Below the pieces are notes generated by a model. The model was given only the letters and a program-made list of their open reading frames with translations, had not been told where the DNA came from and ran no database searches. The position numbers and the translations under genes are program-made. 6,180 nt of DNA from positions 1 to 6,180 of the forward strand of contig RGYP01000110.1 in the NCBI GenBank assembly GCA_010031985.1. Direction: 5' to 3'. Within the stretch, counting starts at the first letter, position 1; each line of letters opens with the position of its first letter. Shown here piece by piece: positions 1 through 6,180 of this stretch. The DNA is from Gammaproteobacteria bacterium (lineage in GTDB: Bacteria > Pseudomonadota > Gammaproteobacteria > Steroidobacterales > Steroidobacteraceae).

Positions 1-917
1 AGCAGACGATTGGCGAGCTCTTGCGTCGACTTGTTGCTGTAGAGCCCCTTGGACTGCCCCTCTTCGAGCGTGGCTTGCGCCTCGCCGGGTAGACCCTTTT
101 CGATGGCGAGCTGCGCCATCTCAGTGAACTCTTCACCGCGGGTCATGCCGCCCATCTCGCGCGAGAGACGGAAAATGTTGAGCGTGTTGGCGTCGGTGCT
201 CGCGCGGAACAGGAGCAGGCTGAGATTGGGCCAGGTCTCTTTCTTGGGTGCGTACTGCGCCTGCTTTTCGAGGGCGCGAATCGTACAAGCGTCATCTTCC
301 TGTTTGATGCACGAGCTCGTGTAGAGCTGCAGCGCCATGTCCGGTGGCGTCTGCGCTCGACTCTCGGTCGCAGCGACGTACTCGGCAGCCATCTTCTCGG
401 CGGCCTTGAAATCGTTTTGCAGGTAGTACGACTGTATCGTCAGCAGGTGCACGGCCTCATCCGTGCTGCCGTCAGCGATCAGGCGTCGGCCATACTCCAC
501 GGCCTTGGGATAATCTTTGACCTGATAGGACATCTGCAGCAAACCCTTGCGCAGCGTTGCCGAGCGGGCAGGATCCGAAAACTCGGTATCGGTGACTTGC
601 GACCAGGCCTTGAGCGCGAGCGGCGTGTCGCCGGCGCGCAGTGCACAGAAGCCGAGGATGTCGTTGCTGACGTATTCGTCGTACGGCGTACGGTTCGGGA
701 ACGCCTCAACTTCCTTGATCTTGGCCACGCACTCGGCCCACTGCTCTTTCTTGCTCGCTTCCTGCGCGGCCATCAGCGGCTTCAGGATGGCGCGGCTGAC
801 CGACGGCGGCTTGGCAGCCCCCTTCTGATCGGACTTTTGCTCCGCCTTTTGGGCGAAGGCCACGGACGACAGGATTGCGGCCACGAGTAGCGGCACGGTA
901 CGAGTCAGAGTGCGCAT
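1..917 (-). CDS. Exported TPR-type protein, second paralogue (3' end outside window)
   Basis: Reading from ATG 917 gives 305 uninterrupted residues that run off the left window edge. The signal peptide MRTLTRTVPLLVAAILSSVA ends FA, with likely cleavage after Ala22. A charged, Lys/Gln-rich stretch (QKAEQKSDQKGAAK) follows that the first paralogue lacks. The rest aligns with the neighbouring gene along its length: WAECVAK with WGECLSN, FCALRAGD with FCALSSND, SCIKQEDDACT with SCMRLKDEACT, and TEMAQLAIEKGLPGEAQATLE with the near-identical segment in the first copy. Cysteines are at 63, 91, 203 and 211. TPR-like helices are visible at about 120-185 (DYPKAVEYGRRLI, NDFKAAEKMA). The ribosome binding site is unusual: a GGGGG run 8 nt before the ATG rather than a clean AGGAGG. 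The gap to the first TPR gene is 67 bp with no evident promoter, so cotranscription is likely. By comparison, the missing part should be about 90-110 residues with the C-terminal TPRs. Confidence 0.85.
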   Translation of the reverse strand, partial: MRTLTRTVPLLVAAILSSVAFAQKAEQKSDQKGAAKPPSVSRAILKPLMAAQEASKKEQWAECVAKIKEVEAFPNRTPYDEYVSNDILGFCALRAGDTPLALKAWSQVTDTEFSDPARSATLRKGLLQMSYQVKDYPKAVEYGRRLIADGSTDEAVHLLTIQSYYLQNDFKAAEKMAAEYVAATESRAQTPPDMALQLYTSSCIKQEDDACTIRALEKQAQYAPKKETWPNLSLLLFRASTDANTLNIFRLSREMGGMTRGEEFTEMAQLAIEKGLPGEAQATLEEGQSKGLYSNKSTQELANRL

Positions 918-976
918 TTCTTTTACCCCCACGAAACGCGATCAAGAGCCGATGGGTTTGCGTTGATTCTCGAGCG

Positions 977-999
977 TTGCGCCCTTATTGGGCTCGCAA
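977..999 (-). other. Small hairpin over the stop codon of the first TPR gene
   Basis: On the minus strand TTGC-GA-GCCC (990-999) pairs with GGGC-GCAA (977-984) around the loop AATAA, which includes the TAA stop. This gives 8 pairs with a 2-nt bulge. No T-run follows, so it is unlikely to terminate. It may modulate stability between the two TPR genes, or be chance. Confidence 0.3.
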
Positions 1000-2187
1000 G
1001 CTCCAAAGTTTCGCGACGCGCTGAATGTCGGCGTCGCCCTTGACTGCCCTGAACGCCTTGGTGGCTTCGGAGCGGTTTCCAGCCTTGAGTTGGGCGATGC
1101 CGAGCACCATCTGTGCCTCGGCGGGATCGGAGGCGTTGCCCTTGGCGATCCCGCGCTGAATGGCCGCCACGGCGGCCGGGTATTGTCCATAGCTCATGTA
1201 GGCCTGACCGACGCGCAGATCGGCATCGGCGCTCTTGCCGGCGGCCGCCTCTTTGTCGGCCTTTGCGAGTGCGGCGCGATCCGCTGCCGCCCGCTCCTTG
1301 GCGGTCGCCAGCAGCCGCGTGTTGCGATCGACGTCGCGCTTCTCGGTGAATGCCTTGCGCGCGAAACCCGCTTCCAGCGCCGCTTGCGCCTCGCCAGGCA
1401 GCCCCTTCTCGATCGCCCGCTGCGCCATCTCGGTGTAGTCGTCACCGGTGCGCATCGCGCCGACCTCGGTCGCCAAGCGGTAAGCGTTGAACGCCGCTGC
1501 GTCGTTGCGCGTTGCGAACAGCGACTGCATCAGGTTCGCCCAGCCCGCCGGATCAGGGTAGTAGGTGACGAGTTTTTCGAAGCCCGCCGCAGTGCAGGCC
1601 TCGTCCTTCAGGCGCATGCACGAGGTCACGTAGATTTGAATCGCATTTTCTTTGGGACGCTGACCACGCTTCTCGAGATCGCGGATCCAGCTGCCGGTGA
1701 ACTCGCGCGCGTTCTTGTAGTCGTTTTGCTGGTAATAGGACTGTGCCACCACAAGAAAGGTATCCGCATCGGCGTAACCACTCTTGATCGCGCCCCGGCC
1801 GATCTCGATGGTCTTGGCGTAGTTGCGCGCATTGAAGTGCACCTTGGCAAGGTCACGGGTGCGCTGCGCCACCTTGTCTGCCGCAAACGGCGAGGACAGA
1901 TTGGTCTGCATGGCCGCAGTCGCCGTGGCGACGTCGTTGGAGCTGAGCGCGCAGAACGCCGTCAGTTCGTTGATGATGAAGGAATCGTAGGCCGTCTTGC
2001 CTGCGGCGCCGTCTGCAGTGCGCAGATTCGACAGGCACTCGCCCCACCTCTTTGCTTTGCTGGCGTTCTGAGCCGCCTGCAAGGTCTTGGCGACCGCAGG
2101 GCTGACCTTCTCGGCCAGGGCAGTGGACGAAAATTGCAGAGCCGCTACGGCGGCAACCAGCAAAGTAACTACGGCTGACTTCCTCAT
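985..2187 (-). CDS. Exported TPR-type protein, first of two tandem paralogues
   Basis: A 400-aa protein of unknown specific function. It has a Sec signal peptide (MRKSAVVTLL, then an Ala-rich core, ending STALA) with likely cleavage after Ala25, so it is expected in the periplasm. Helical TPR-like repeats are visible at about 105-175 (NYAKTIEIGRGAI and NDYKNAREF are typical helix-B stretches) and two clearer ones at about 321-385 (DADLRVGQAYMSYGQYPAAV; DPAEAQMVLGIAQLKAGNRS). An Ala/Lys/Arg-rich helix lies at about 287-320. Its only cysteines, 51, 79, 190 and 198, all recur in the next gene. The start chosen is ATG 2187: it has AGGA 8 nt upstream and begins the signal peptide, whereas the upstream in-frame start at 2226 would add 13 residues ahead of it. 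It follows the tonB operon in the same direction. TPR scaffolds bind proteins, so a partner in the TonB machinery or an outer-membrane receptor is a guess from context. Confidence 0.85.
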   Translation of the reverse strand: MRKSAVVTLLVAAVAALQFSSTALAEKVSPAVAKTLQAAQNASKAKRWGECLSNLRTADGAAGKTAYDSFIINELTAFCALSSNDVATATAAMQTNLSSPFAADKVAQRTRDLAKVHFNARNYAKTIEIGRGAIKSGYADADTFLVVAQSYYQQNDYKNAREFTGSWIRDLEKRGQRPKENAIQIYVTSCMRLKDEACTAAGFEKLVTYYPDPAGWANLMQSLFATRNDAAAFNAYRLATEVGAMRTGDDYTEMAQRAIEKGLPGEAQAALEAGFARKAFTEKRDVDRNTRLLATAKERAAADRAALAKADKEAAAGKSADADLRVGQAYMSYGQYPAAVAAIQRGIAKGNASDPAEAQMVLGIAQLKAGNRSEATKAFRAVKGDADIQRVAKLWSLRAQ

Positions 2188-2226
2188 GTACTTCCTCGCT
2201 TGGGGGTAGCCCACCTTGGCCACCAC

Positions 2227-2263
2227 AAAAAACTTCGCCGCAACCTTGGGAGGCGGCGGCGAA
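2227..2263 (-). terminator. Likely intrinsic terminator after exbD2
   Basis: On the minus strand TTCGCCGC (2256-2263) and GCGGCGAA (2234-2241) form a perfect 8-bp stem. The 14-nt loop can itself form a short CCT/AGG stem. After one G comes a run of six T (2227-2232). This is the stem plus U-tract form of a Rho-independent terminator, about 62 nt past the exbD2 stop. It would end or attenuate the tonB operon before the TPR gene, whose ATG is only 39 nt further on. Confidence 0.72.
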
Positions 2264-2269
2264 ATTGTA
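2264..2269 (-). promoter_or_regulatory. Possible -10 box ahead of the TPR genes
   Basis: TACAAT on the minus strand matches the sigma70 -10 consensus at 5 of 6 positions and directly abuts the terminator stem. With a 17-bp spacer the -35 position would be GACGCA, a poor match, so an activator or an extended element would be needed. If used, transcription would start inside the hairpin and give a leader of about 70 nt. Weakly supported. Confidence 0.25.
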
Positions 2270-2325
2270 ACCTCTAGCTGTGCAAGTGCGTCCTGTGGAT
2301 CACACCAGCATCGAGCGACCGCTCG

Positions 2326-2751
2326 TCAATCCGCGAACTCCGACACGTTCACGAAGCCGATTTTCTTCATGCGGTTTCGTTGCGCCGACGCGAGCACCTT
2401 GGCGACCACATCGTACTTGGCGCGCTTGTCGGGGCGCAGGTGGAGTTCCGGCTGCGGGTCCTGCTGGCTCTCGACGCGAAAGTATTTCTCGAGTGCATCG
2501 AGATTTTGAACCGGCGTGCCGTTCCAGACCACCGTACCGTCGAAATCGATCTCGATATCGATGATCTCGGGCGGGACCGGCGGCGGCGGCGCGTTGGTCG
2601 GCCGCGGCATATCGAGTTTGACCGCGTGGGTCATCACCGGAATGGTGATGATGAACATGATGAGCAGAACCAACATGACGTCGATGAGCGGCGTCGTGTT
2701 GATGTCGCACATCGCACCGCCTTCGTCACCGCTGCCTACATTCATTCCCAT
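2326..2751 (-). CDS. exbD2: ExbD, second copy (ExbD/TolR family)
   Basis: A second ExbD paralogue, 141 aa. It keeps the membrane signature TTPLIDVMLVLLIMFIITIP (about 19-38) with the conserved aspartate at 24, and the periplasmic block DPQPELHLRPD at 98-108. It differs from the first copy by a Pro-rich linker just outside the membrane (NAPPPPVPPE, 53-62), an N-terminal Cys15 (MCDINTT) and a different C-terminus (NVSEFAD), so the two copies have diverged and this is not a recent duplication. The ATG at 2751 has GGAG 9 nt upstream; a second ATG (2745) is possible. In Xanthomonas campestris the same tonB-exbB-exbD1-exbD2 order is described, with exbD2 dispensable for iron uptake but needed for other traits, so a specialised role is plausible here. 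A likely terminator follows, and a 5-bp inverted repeat (2312-2325) lies right after the stop. Confidence 0.94.
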   Translation of the reverse strand: MGMNVGSGDEGGAMCDINTTPLIDVMLVLLIMFIITIPVMTHAVKLDMPRPTNAPPPPVPPEIIDIEIDFDGTVVWNGTPVQNLDALEKYFRVESQQDPQPELHLRPDKRAKYDVVAKVLASAQRNRMKKIGFVNVSEFAD

Positions 2752-2772
2752 GGAAACGTACTCCGCAAGAGA

Positions 2773-3210
2773 TCAGCGCGAACCGCGGATGCCGCGGTCT
2801 GGCTCAGTGATGAATCCGACCTTGACGATACCGCCACGTTGGACCGAGTAGATGACCTTGCCGATGTCCTCGAAGCGCGCGTTGGCGTCGCCGCGGATGT
2901 GGATCTCGGGCTGGGGGTCTTTGACGGCCTCGATCTTGATCATCTCGATGAGTTGATCGCGACTCGCGACCTGCTCGTTGTTCCAGTAAATGTTGCCCTG
3001 AGAATCGACCGCGACCGTGATGTTCTCGGGCTTGGTCTGGGTGGCGATATTCGCCGCCTTGGGCAAAGACACCTTCACGGTCTTGGTGATCACCGGAATG
3101 GTGATCAGGAAGATGATCAGCAACACCAGCATCACATCGACGAGAGGCGTCGTGTTGATGGTGGAGTTGAGTTGGCCCTCGCCGCTGCCGGACCCTACGC
3201 TCATCGCCAT
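2773..3210 (-). CDS. exbD1: ExbD, first copy (ExbD/TolR family)
   Basis: ExbD is the bitopic inner-membrane subunit that sits inside the ExbB ring and carries the essential membrane aspartate of the proton path. The 145-aa product has a short cytoplasmic N-terminus, then INTTPLVDVMLVLLIIFLIT (about 18-37) leading into one membrane segment. Asp25 of TPLVDVMLVLL is the conserved proton-carrying residue. The periplasmic domain (about 45-145) ends with a basic tail (DRGIRGSR) and contains the family block DPQPEIHIRGDA at 98-109. The ATG at 3210 has AGGA 8 nt upstream; a second ATG two codons in (3204) is possible and would hardly alter the protein. The gene is 21 bp before exbD2, with which it is paralogous. 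A TolR of a Tol-Pal system is unlikely because no tolA, tolB or pal gene is here and tonB is. Confidence 0.95.
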   Translation of the reverse strand: MAMSVGSGSGEGQLNSTINTTPLVDVMLVLLIIFLITIPVITKTVKVSLPKAANIATQTKPENITVAVDSQGNIYWNNEQVASRDQLIEMIKIEAVKDPQPEIHIRGDANARFEDIGKVIYSVQRGGIVKVGFITEPDRGIRGSR

Positions 3211-3239
3211 GGATCGAATCCTCGAGTTTTCCCGGGTCC

Positions 3240-3269
3240 GAAGGCCGCGCCGATGGCGGCGCGGCCTCC
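3240..3269 (-). promoter_or_regulatory. GC-rich hairpin between exbB and exbD1
   Basis: In minus-strand RNA, arms at 3257-3269 and 3240-3252 pair as a 13-bp stem: a perfect 11-bp core around GGCCGCGCCG/CGGCGCGGCC, then one G-U and one G-C pair, with a 4-nt loop (CCAU). No U-run follows (UUCGGACCC), so it is not a classic intrinsic terminator. It lies 24 nt after the exbB stop and 29 nt before the exbD1 start. A competing 5-bp stem (CCTCC/GGAGG, 3265-3277) overlaps one arm. A plausible role, inferred only, is mRNA protection or processing that sets the ExbB to ExbD ratio. Confidence 0.65.
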
Positions 3270-3293
3270 CCCGGAGGAACCAGGTCTAGAACC

Positions 3294-4034
3294 TTACTTC
3301 TTGGCCGGAGCCGCTGCCGAAGCAGCAGCCGTCGGTGCCGGAACCGCTACGCGAGCACCGCTCACGAGGAACGCGTGCAGGTCGGATGCGAAGTTGCCGA
3401 GCTCTTCCTGCACGCTCTTGTTGCGACGGATGAGCCAGTTGTAGCCCATGACCGCCGGCACCGCGACGGCGAGACCGATGGCCGTCATGATGAGCGCCTC
3501 ACCGACGGGGCCCGCGACCTTGTCGATCGAAGCCTGGCCGGACACGCCGATCGCGACGAGCGCGTGGTAAATGCCCCACACCGTGCCGAAGAGACCGACG
3601 AACGGAGCCGTCGAACCGACCGTGGCGAGCCACGGCAGACCGCCCTGCAACACGTTATTGACACCCTCGATGGAGCGTTGCAGCGACATGGTCACCCACT
3701 CGTGCAGTGCGATGCGGTCGGTCAGCCGGCCTTCGTGATGCTGCGAGGCGCGCAGGCCGTCCTCGGCGATCATGCGGTAGGTGTCGGTCTTCGGCAGACG
3801 GTCGATCGCTTCGCGGATCGAGCCGGCCGTCCAGAACTTCTGCTCGGCGAGCTTGGCGGAGGCCATGAGCTTACGCTGATCGAGCAGCTTCATGATGATG
3901 ACGTACCAGGAGGTCAGCGACATGATCACCATGATGATCAGCGTGCCCTTGGCGACGAAATCGCCTTGTTCCCAGAGGGCCCCAAGGCCATACGGGTTCT
4001 CGACGACAGCGGTAGTGGCTTCAGTGTTTTCCAT
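3294..4034 (-). CDS. exbB: ExbB, MotA/TolQ/ExbB-family proton channel subunit
   Basis: ExbB is the multi-spanning inner-membrane subunit of the proton-driven motor that powers TonB. The 246-aa product is close to E. coli ExbB (244 aa). Three membrane segments are visible: about 30-51 (GTLIIMVIMSLTSWYVIIMK), 133-160 (LPWLATVGSTAPFVGLFG then TVWGIYHALV) and 176-202 (PVGEALIMTAIGLAVAVPAV). A large cytoplasmic loop lies between the first two. The GSTAPFVGLFGTVWGI and EALIMTAIGLAVAVPA blocks are family hallmarks, including the conserved Glu179 and the channel-lining threonines. The C-terminus is an Ala/Pro-rich tail ending PAKK. The ATG at 4034 is preceded by GAGG 5 nt upstream, a good ribosome binding site. 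It lies between tonB and exbD1, and a strong hairpin follows its stop codon. Confidence 0.96.
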   Translation of the reverse strand: MENTEATTAVVENPYGLGALWEQGDFVAKGTLIIMVIMSLTSWYVIIMKLLDQRKLMASAKLAEQKFWTAGSIREAIDRLPKTDTYRMIAEDGLRASQHHEGRLTDRIALHEWVTMSLQRSIEGVNNVLQGGLPWLATVGSTAPFVGLFGTVWGIYHALVAIGVSGQASIDKVAGPVGEALIMTAIGLAVAVPAVMGYNWLIRRNKSVQEELGNFASDLHAFLVSGARVAVPAPTAAASAAAPAKK

Positions 4035-4057
4035 GTTTTCCTCAGGGAATAAAACGC

Positions 4058-4678
4058 TTACTTGATCTCGAACTTCACGCGAAACGAAACGCAGGACTCA
4101 TCTTGAGGCTGACCGCCCGCCGTGCCGGGCTGATAACGCCCCGCTCGTGCAAGCTTGACCCCACCCTCGTCCAATCTTTCGAAACCCGACGACGTGACGA
4201 CGGTCGGGTTACCGATGATCTTGCCTTTGGCATCCACGCAAACTTTTACGGTGACCGTGCCCTGCTCTTCTGCGCGCTTGGACGCAGCCGGGTAATAGTC
4301 TTCGCTCGAAGGCATGCGACCGATCTTCGCCGGCGAGCGGGCCACGACGACCGGCGCCGGCGGCGCTGCGACCGGAACGGGTCTATCGGTCACGTTACTG
4401 ATGGCGGTCGTGCTCGACTCCATCGGAATATCGATCACCACATCAGGGGGCGGTACTTGCACCGGCGGACGCTCGATCTGCGGCGGCGGCGGCGGTGGCG
4501 GCTTATCTTCGGGTTTGATCTCTTCGATGATGTCGGTGACGAGCGGCGGGGCGACCACCTCAACAACTTTGCGGGCCAGGCCGCTGACCAACGCATACCC
4601 GAGCAGGATGTGGAAGCCGACGATCAGACCGAAAATCGCCATCCGACGGGACTGGTTCTGTTGTACGTAAGTCGCCAT
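4058..4678 (-). CDS. tonB: TonB energy-transducing protein
   Basis: TonB spans the periplasm and transmits proton-motive force from ExbB-ExbD to outer-membrane TonB-dependent transporters. The 206-aa product has a single N-terminal membrane anchor at about residues 13-35 (MAIFGLIVG...ALVSGLA) containing a histidine (His23), as in E. coli TonB. The serine four residues before that His in E. coli is replaced by Ile here. A Pro-rich spacer follows (about 52-79, including PPPPPPP). The C-terminal TonB domain is at about 126-206, beginning SSEDYYPAASKRAEEQGTVT and ending FRVKFEIK. It has two cysteines, Cys147 (VKVCVD) and Cys196 (ESCVSF). The start chosen is ATG 4678, which gives MATYVQQNQSRR before the anchor; the longer TTG start at 4705 has no better ribosome binding site. 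The site before 4678 is itself weak (GAGAG about 4 nt upstream). First gene of the cluster, 23 bp before exbB. The length is close to that of other short TonB proteins. Confidence 0.93.
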   Translation of the reverse strand: MATYVQQNQSRRMAIFGLIVGFHILLGYALVSGLARKVVEVVAPPLVTDIIEEIKPEDKPPPPPPPQIERPPVQVPPPDVVIDIPMESSTTAISNVTDRPVPVAAPPAPVVVARSPAKIGRMPSSEDYYPAASKRAEEQGTVTVKVCVDAKGKIIGNPTVVTSSGFERLDEGGVKLARAGRYQPGTAGGQPQDESCVSFRVKFEIK

Positions 4679-4961
4679 GTGCTCTCGCGGCAGATCAACA
4701 GCCAATGCGGCGAAGGGGCCCGAAAACTAACCGGGAATCCGCTCGCGCGCAACTTTCTCCCTGCGACCCCCGACACGCTCGGCGCGCGGCACCGCAAGGA
4801 CCCAACACTCGATCGGACGTGTATTCACTGCCCTGGGGGACATCGAACCACCGCACCAGCGGAGTGTGCCGGGAGAATGTGCCAATCCTTGAGCGCCCTC
4901 GTTCGACCTTGAAGGCGAACGCGGTGTGCGTCATCCGTTGCCAATCCCCCGACCGGCAGCA
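4679..4961 (-). other. Long untranslated leader ahead of tonB
   Basis: This stretch lies between the candidate promoter and the tonB start and would give a 5' leader of about 277 nt. It holds a small dyad at 4901-4920 (GTTCG and CGAAC arms, with an inner CC/GG pair and one bulged base) and a 4-bp stem at 4851-4862 (CCGC/GCGG). I recognise no riboswitch, tRNA or Fur-like operator. One open frame of 79 codons (ATG at 4934, stop at 4695-4697) ends 16 nt before the tonB ATG. Its Arg/Cys-rich product resembles no family I know, it lacks a clear ribosome binding site, and I do not call it a gene. A weak second promoter-like pair (TTGCGC, 17 bp, TAGTTT) lies close to the tonB start and is not convincing. 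Confidence 0.4.
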
Positions 4962-4990
4962 ACTGTAACCGCGCTCGATGATGCTGACAA
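4962..4990 (-). promoter_or_regulatory. Candidate sigma70 promoter for the tonB operon
   Basis: On the minus strand a -35 box TTGTCA (4985-4990, 5 of 6 to consensus) and a -10 box TACAGT (4962-4967, 4 of 6) are separated by exactly 17 bp. Transcription would start near 4955. It lies 58 bp after the ilvD stop and is the best promoter-like pair I found in the gap before tonB. No recognisable Fur box overlaps it. It was found by eye and not scored statistically. Confidence 0.55.
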
Positions 4991-5048
4991 CCACCCGACC
5001 CGCGATTGCACGGGACCCTGCAAACCTGTCATCGAAACGTCACGAAGA

Positions 5049-6180
<1,132 letters not shown>

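Noticed and set aside
988..2178. 396-codon open frame on the plus strand opposite the first TPR gene
   Set aside because: It is an antisense shadow of a GC-rich gene: no family features, an Arg/Gly/Leu-rich product, and the minus-strand frame has a signal peptide, a ribosome binding site and a paralogue next door.
2312..2325. Inverted repeat CGAGCG-AC-CGCTCG right after the exbD2 stop
   Set aside because: As a hairpin it has only 5 bp with a 4-nt loop and no T-run; the better terminator lies about 50 nt further on.
2380..3444. 354-codon plus-strand open frame crossing exbD2, exbD1 and the end of exbB
   Set aside because: It is antisense to three recognised genes, its product is Asp/His/Arg-rich low-complexity sequence, and it spans their intergenic gaps.
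4695..4934. 79-codon minus-strand frame in the tonB leader, ending 16 nt before the tonB ATG
   Set aside because: No ribosome binding site, an Arg/Cys-rich product with no recognisable domain, and a length expected by chance at this GC content. It is kept only as a point to test for the leader.
4999..5014. CCCG/CGGG stem shortly after the ilvD stop, considered as an ilvD terminator
   Set aside because: Only 4 bp and no T-run after it on the minus strand.

Overview
The window reads as chromosomal DNA of a high-GC proteobacterium, most likely a gammaproteobacterium of the Xanthomonadales/Nevskiales/Steroidobacter type. The reasons are the high GC content, strong G/C preference at third codon positions, and the order tonB-exbB-exbD-exbD, which is known from Xanthomonas. 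The taxonomic call is an inference. Every supported gene lies on the minus strand, so the genes read from right to left.

Layout in transcription order: (1) the C-terminal two thirds of ilvD (dihydroxy-acid dehydratase), cut by the right window edge and ending at 5049. (2) A 370-bp gap (4679-5048) with a good sigma70-type promoter at 4962-4990 and a predicted leader of about 277 nt. (3) tonB (4058-4678), exbB (3294-4034), exbD1 (2773-3210) and exbD2 (2326-2751), with gaps of 23, 83 and 21 bp; the 83-bp gap holds a strong GC-rich hairpin. (4) A 138-bp gap with a likely intrinsic terminator at 2227-2263 and a possible -10 box directly next to it. (5) Two tandem paralogous genes for exported TPR-type proteins: 985-2187 (complete, 400 aa) and 1-917 (305 residues visible, cut by the left edge).

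How the genes work together: ExbB and the ExbD proteins form the inner-membrane proton channel that energises TonB, which pulls on outer-membrane TonB-dependent transporters. The two TPR proteins carry signal peptides, so they should sit in the periplasm, where TonB and the ExbD C-terminal domains also act. They share four cysteines at almost identical spacing. The most interesting proposal in the window is that they are disulfide-containing periplasmic accessory proteins of this TonB machine. That rests on gene neighbourhood, shared orientation and predicted location only. ilvD looks like an unrelated housekeeping neighbour.
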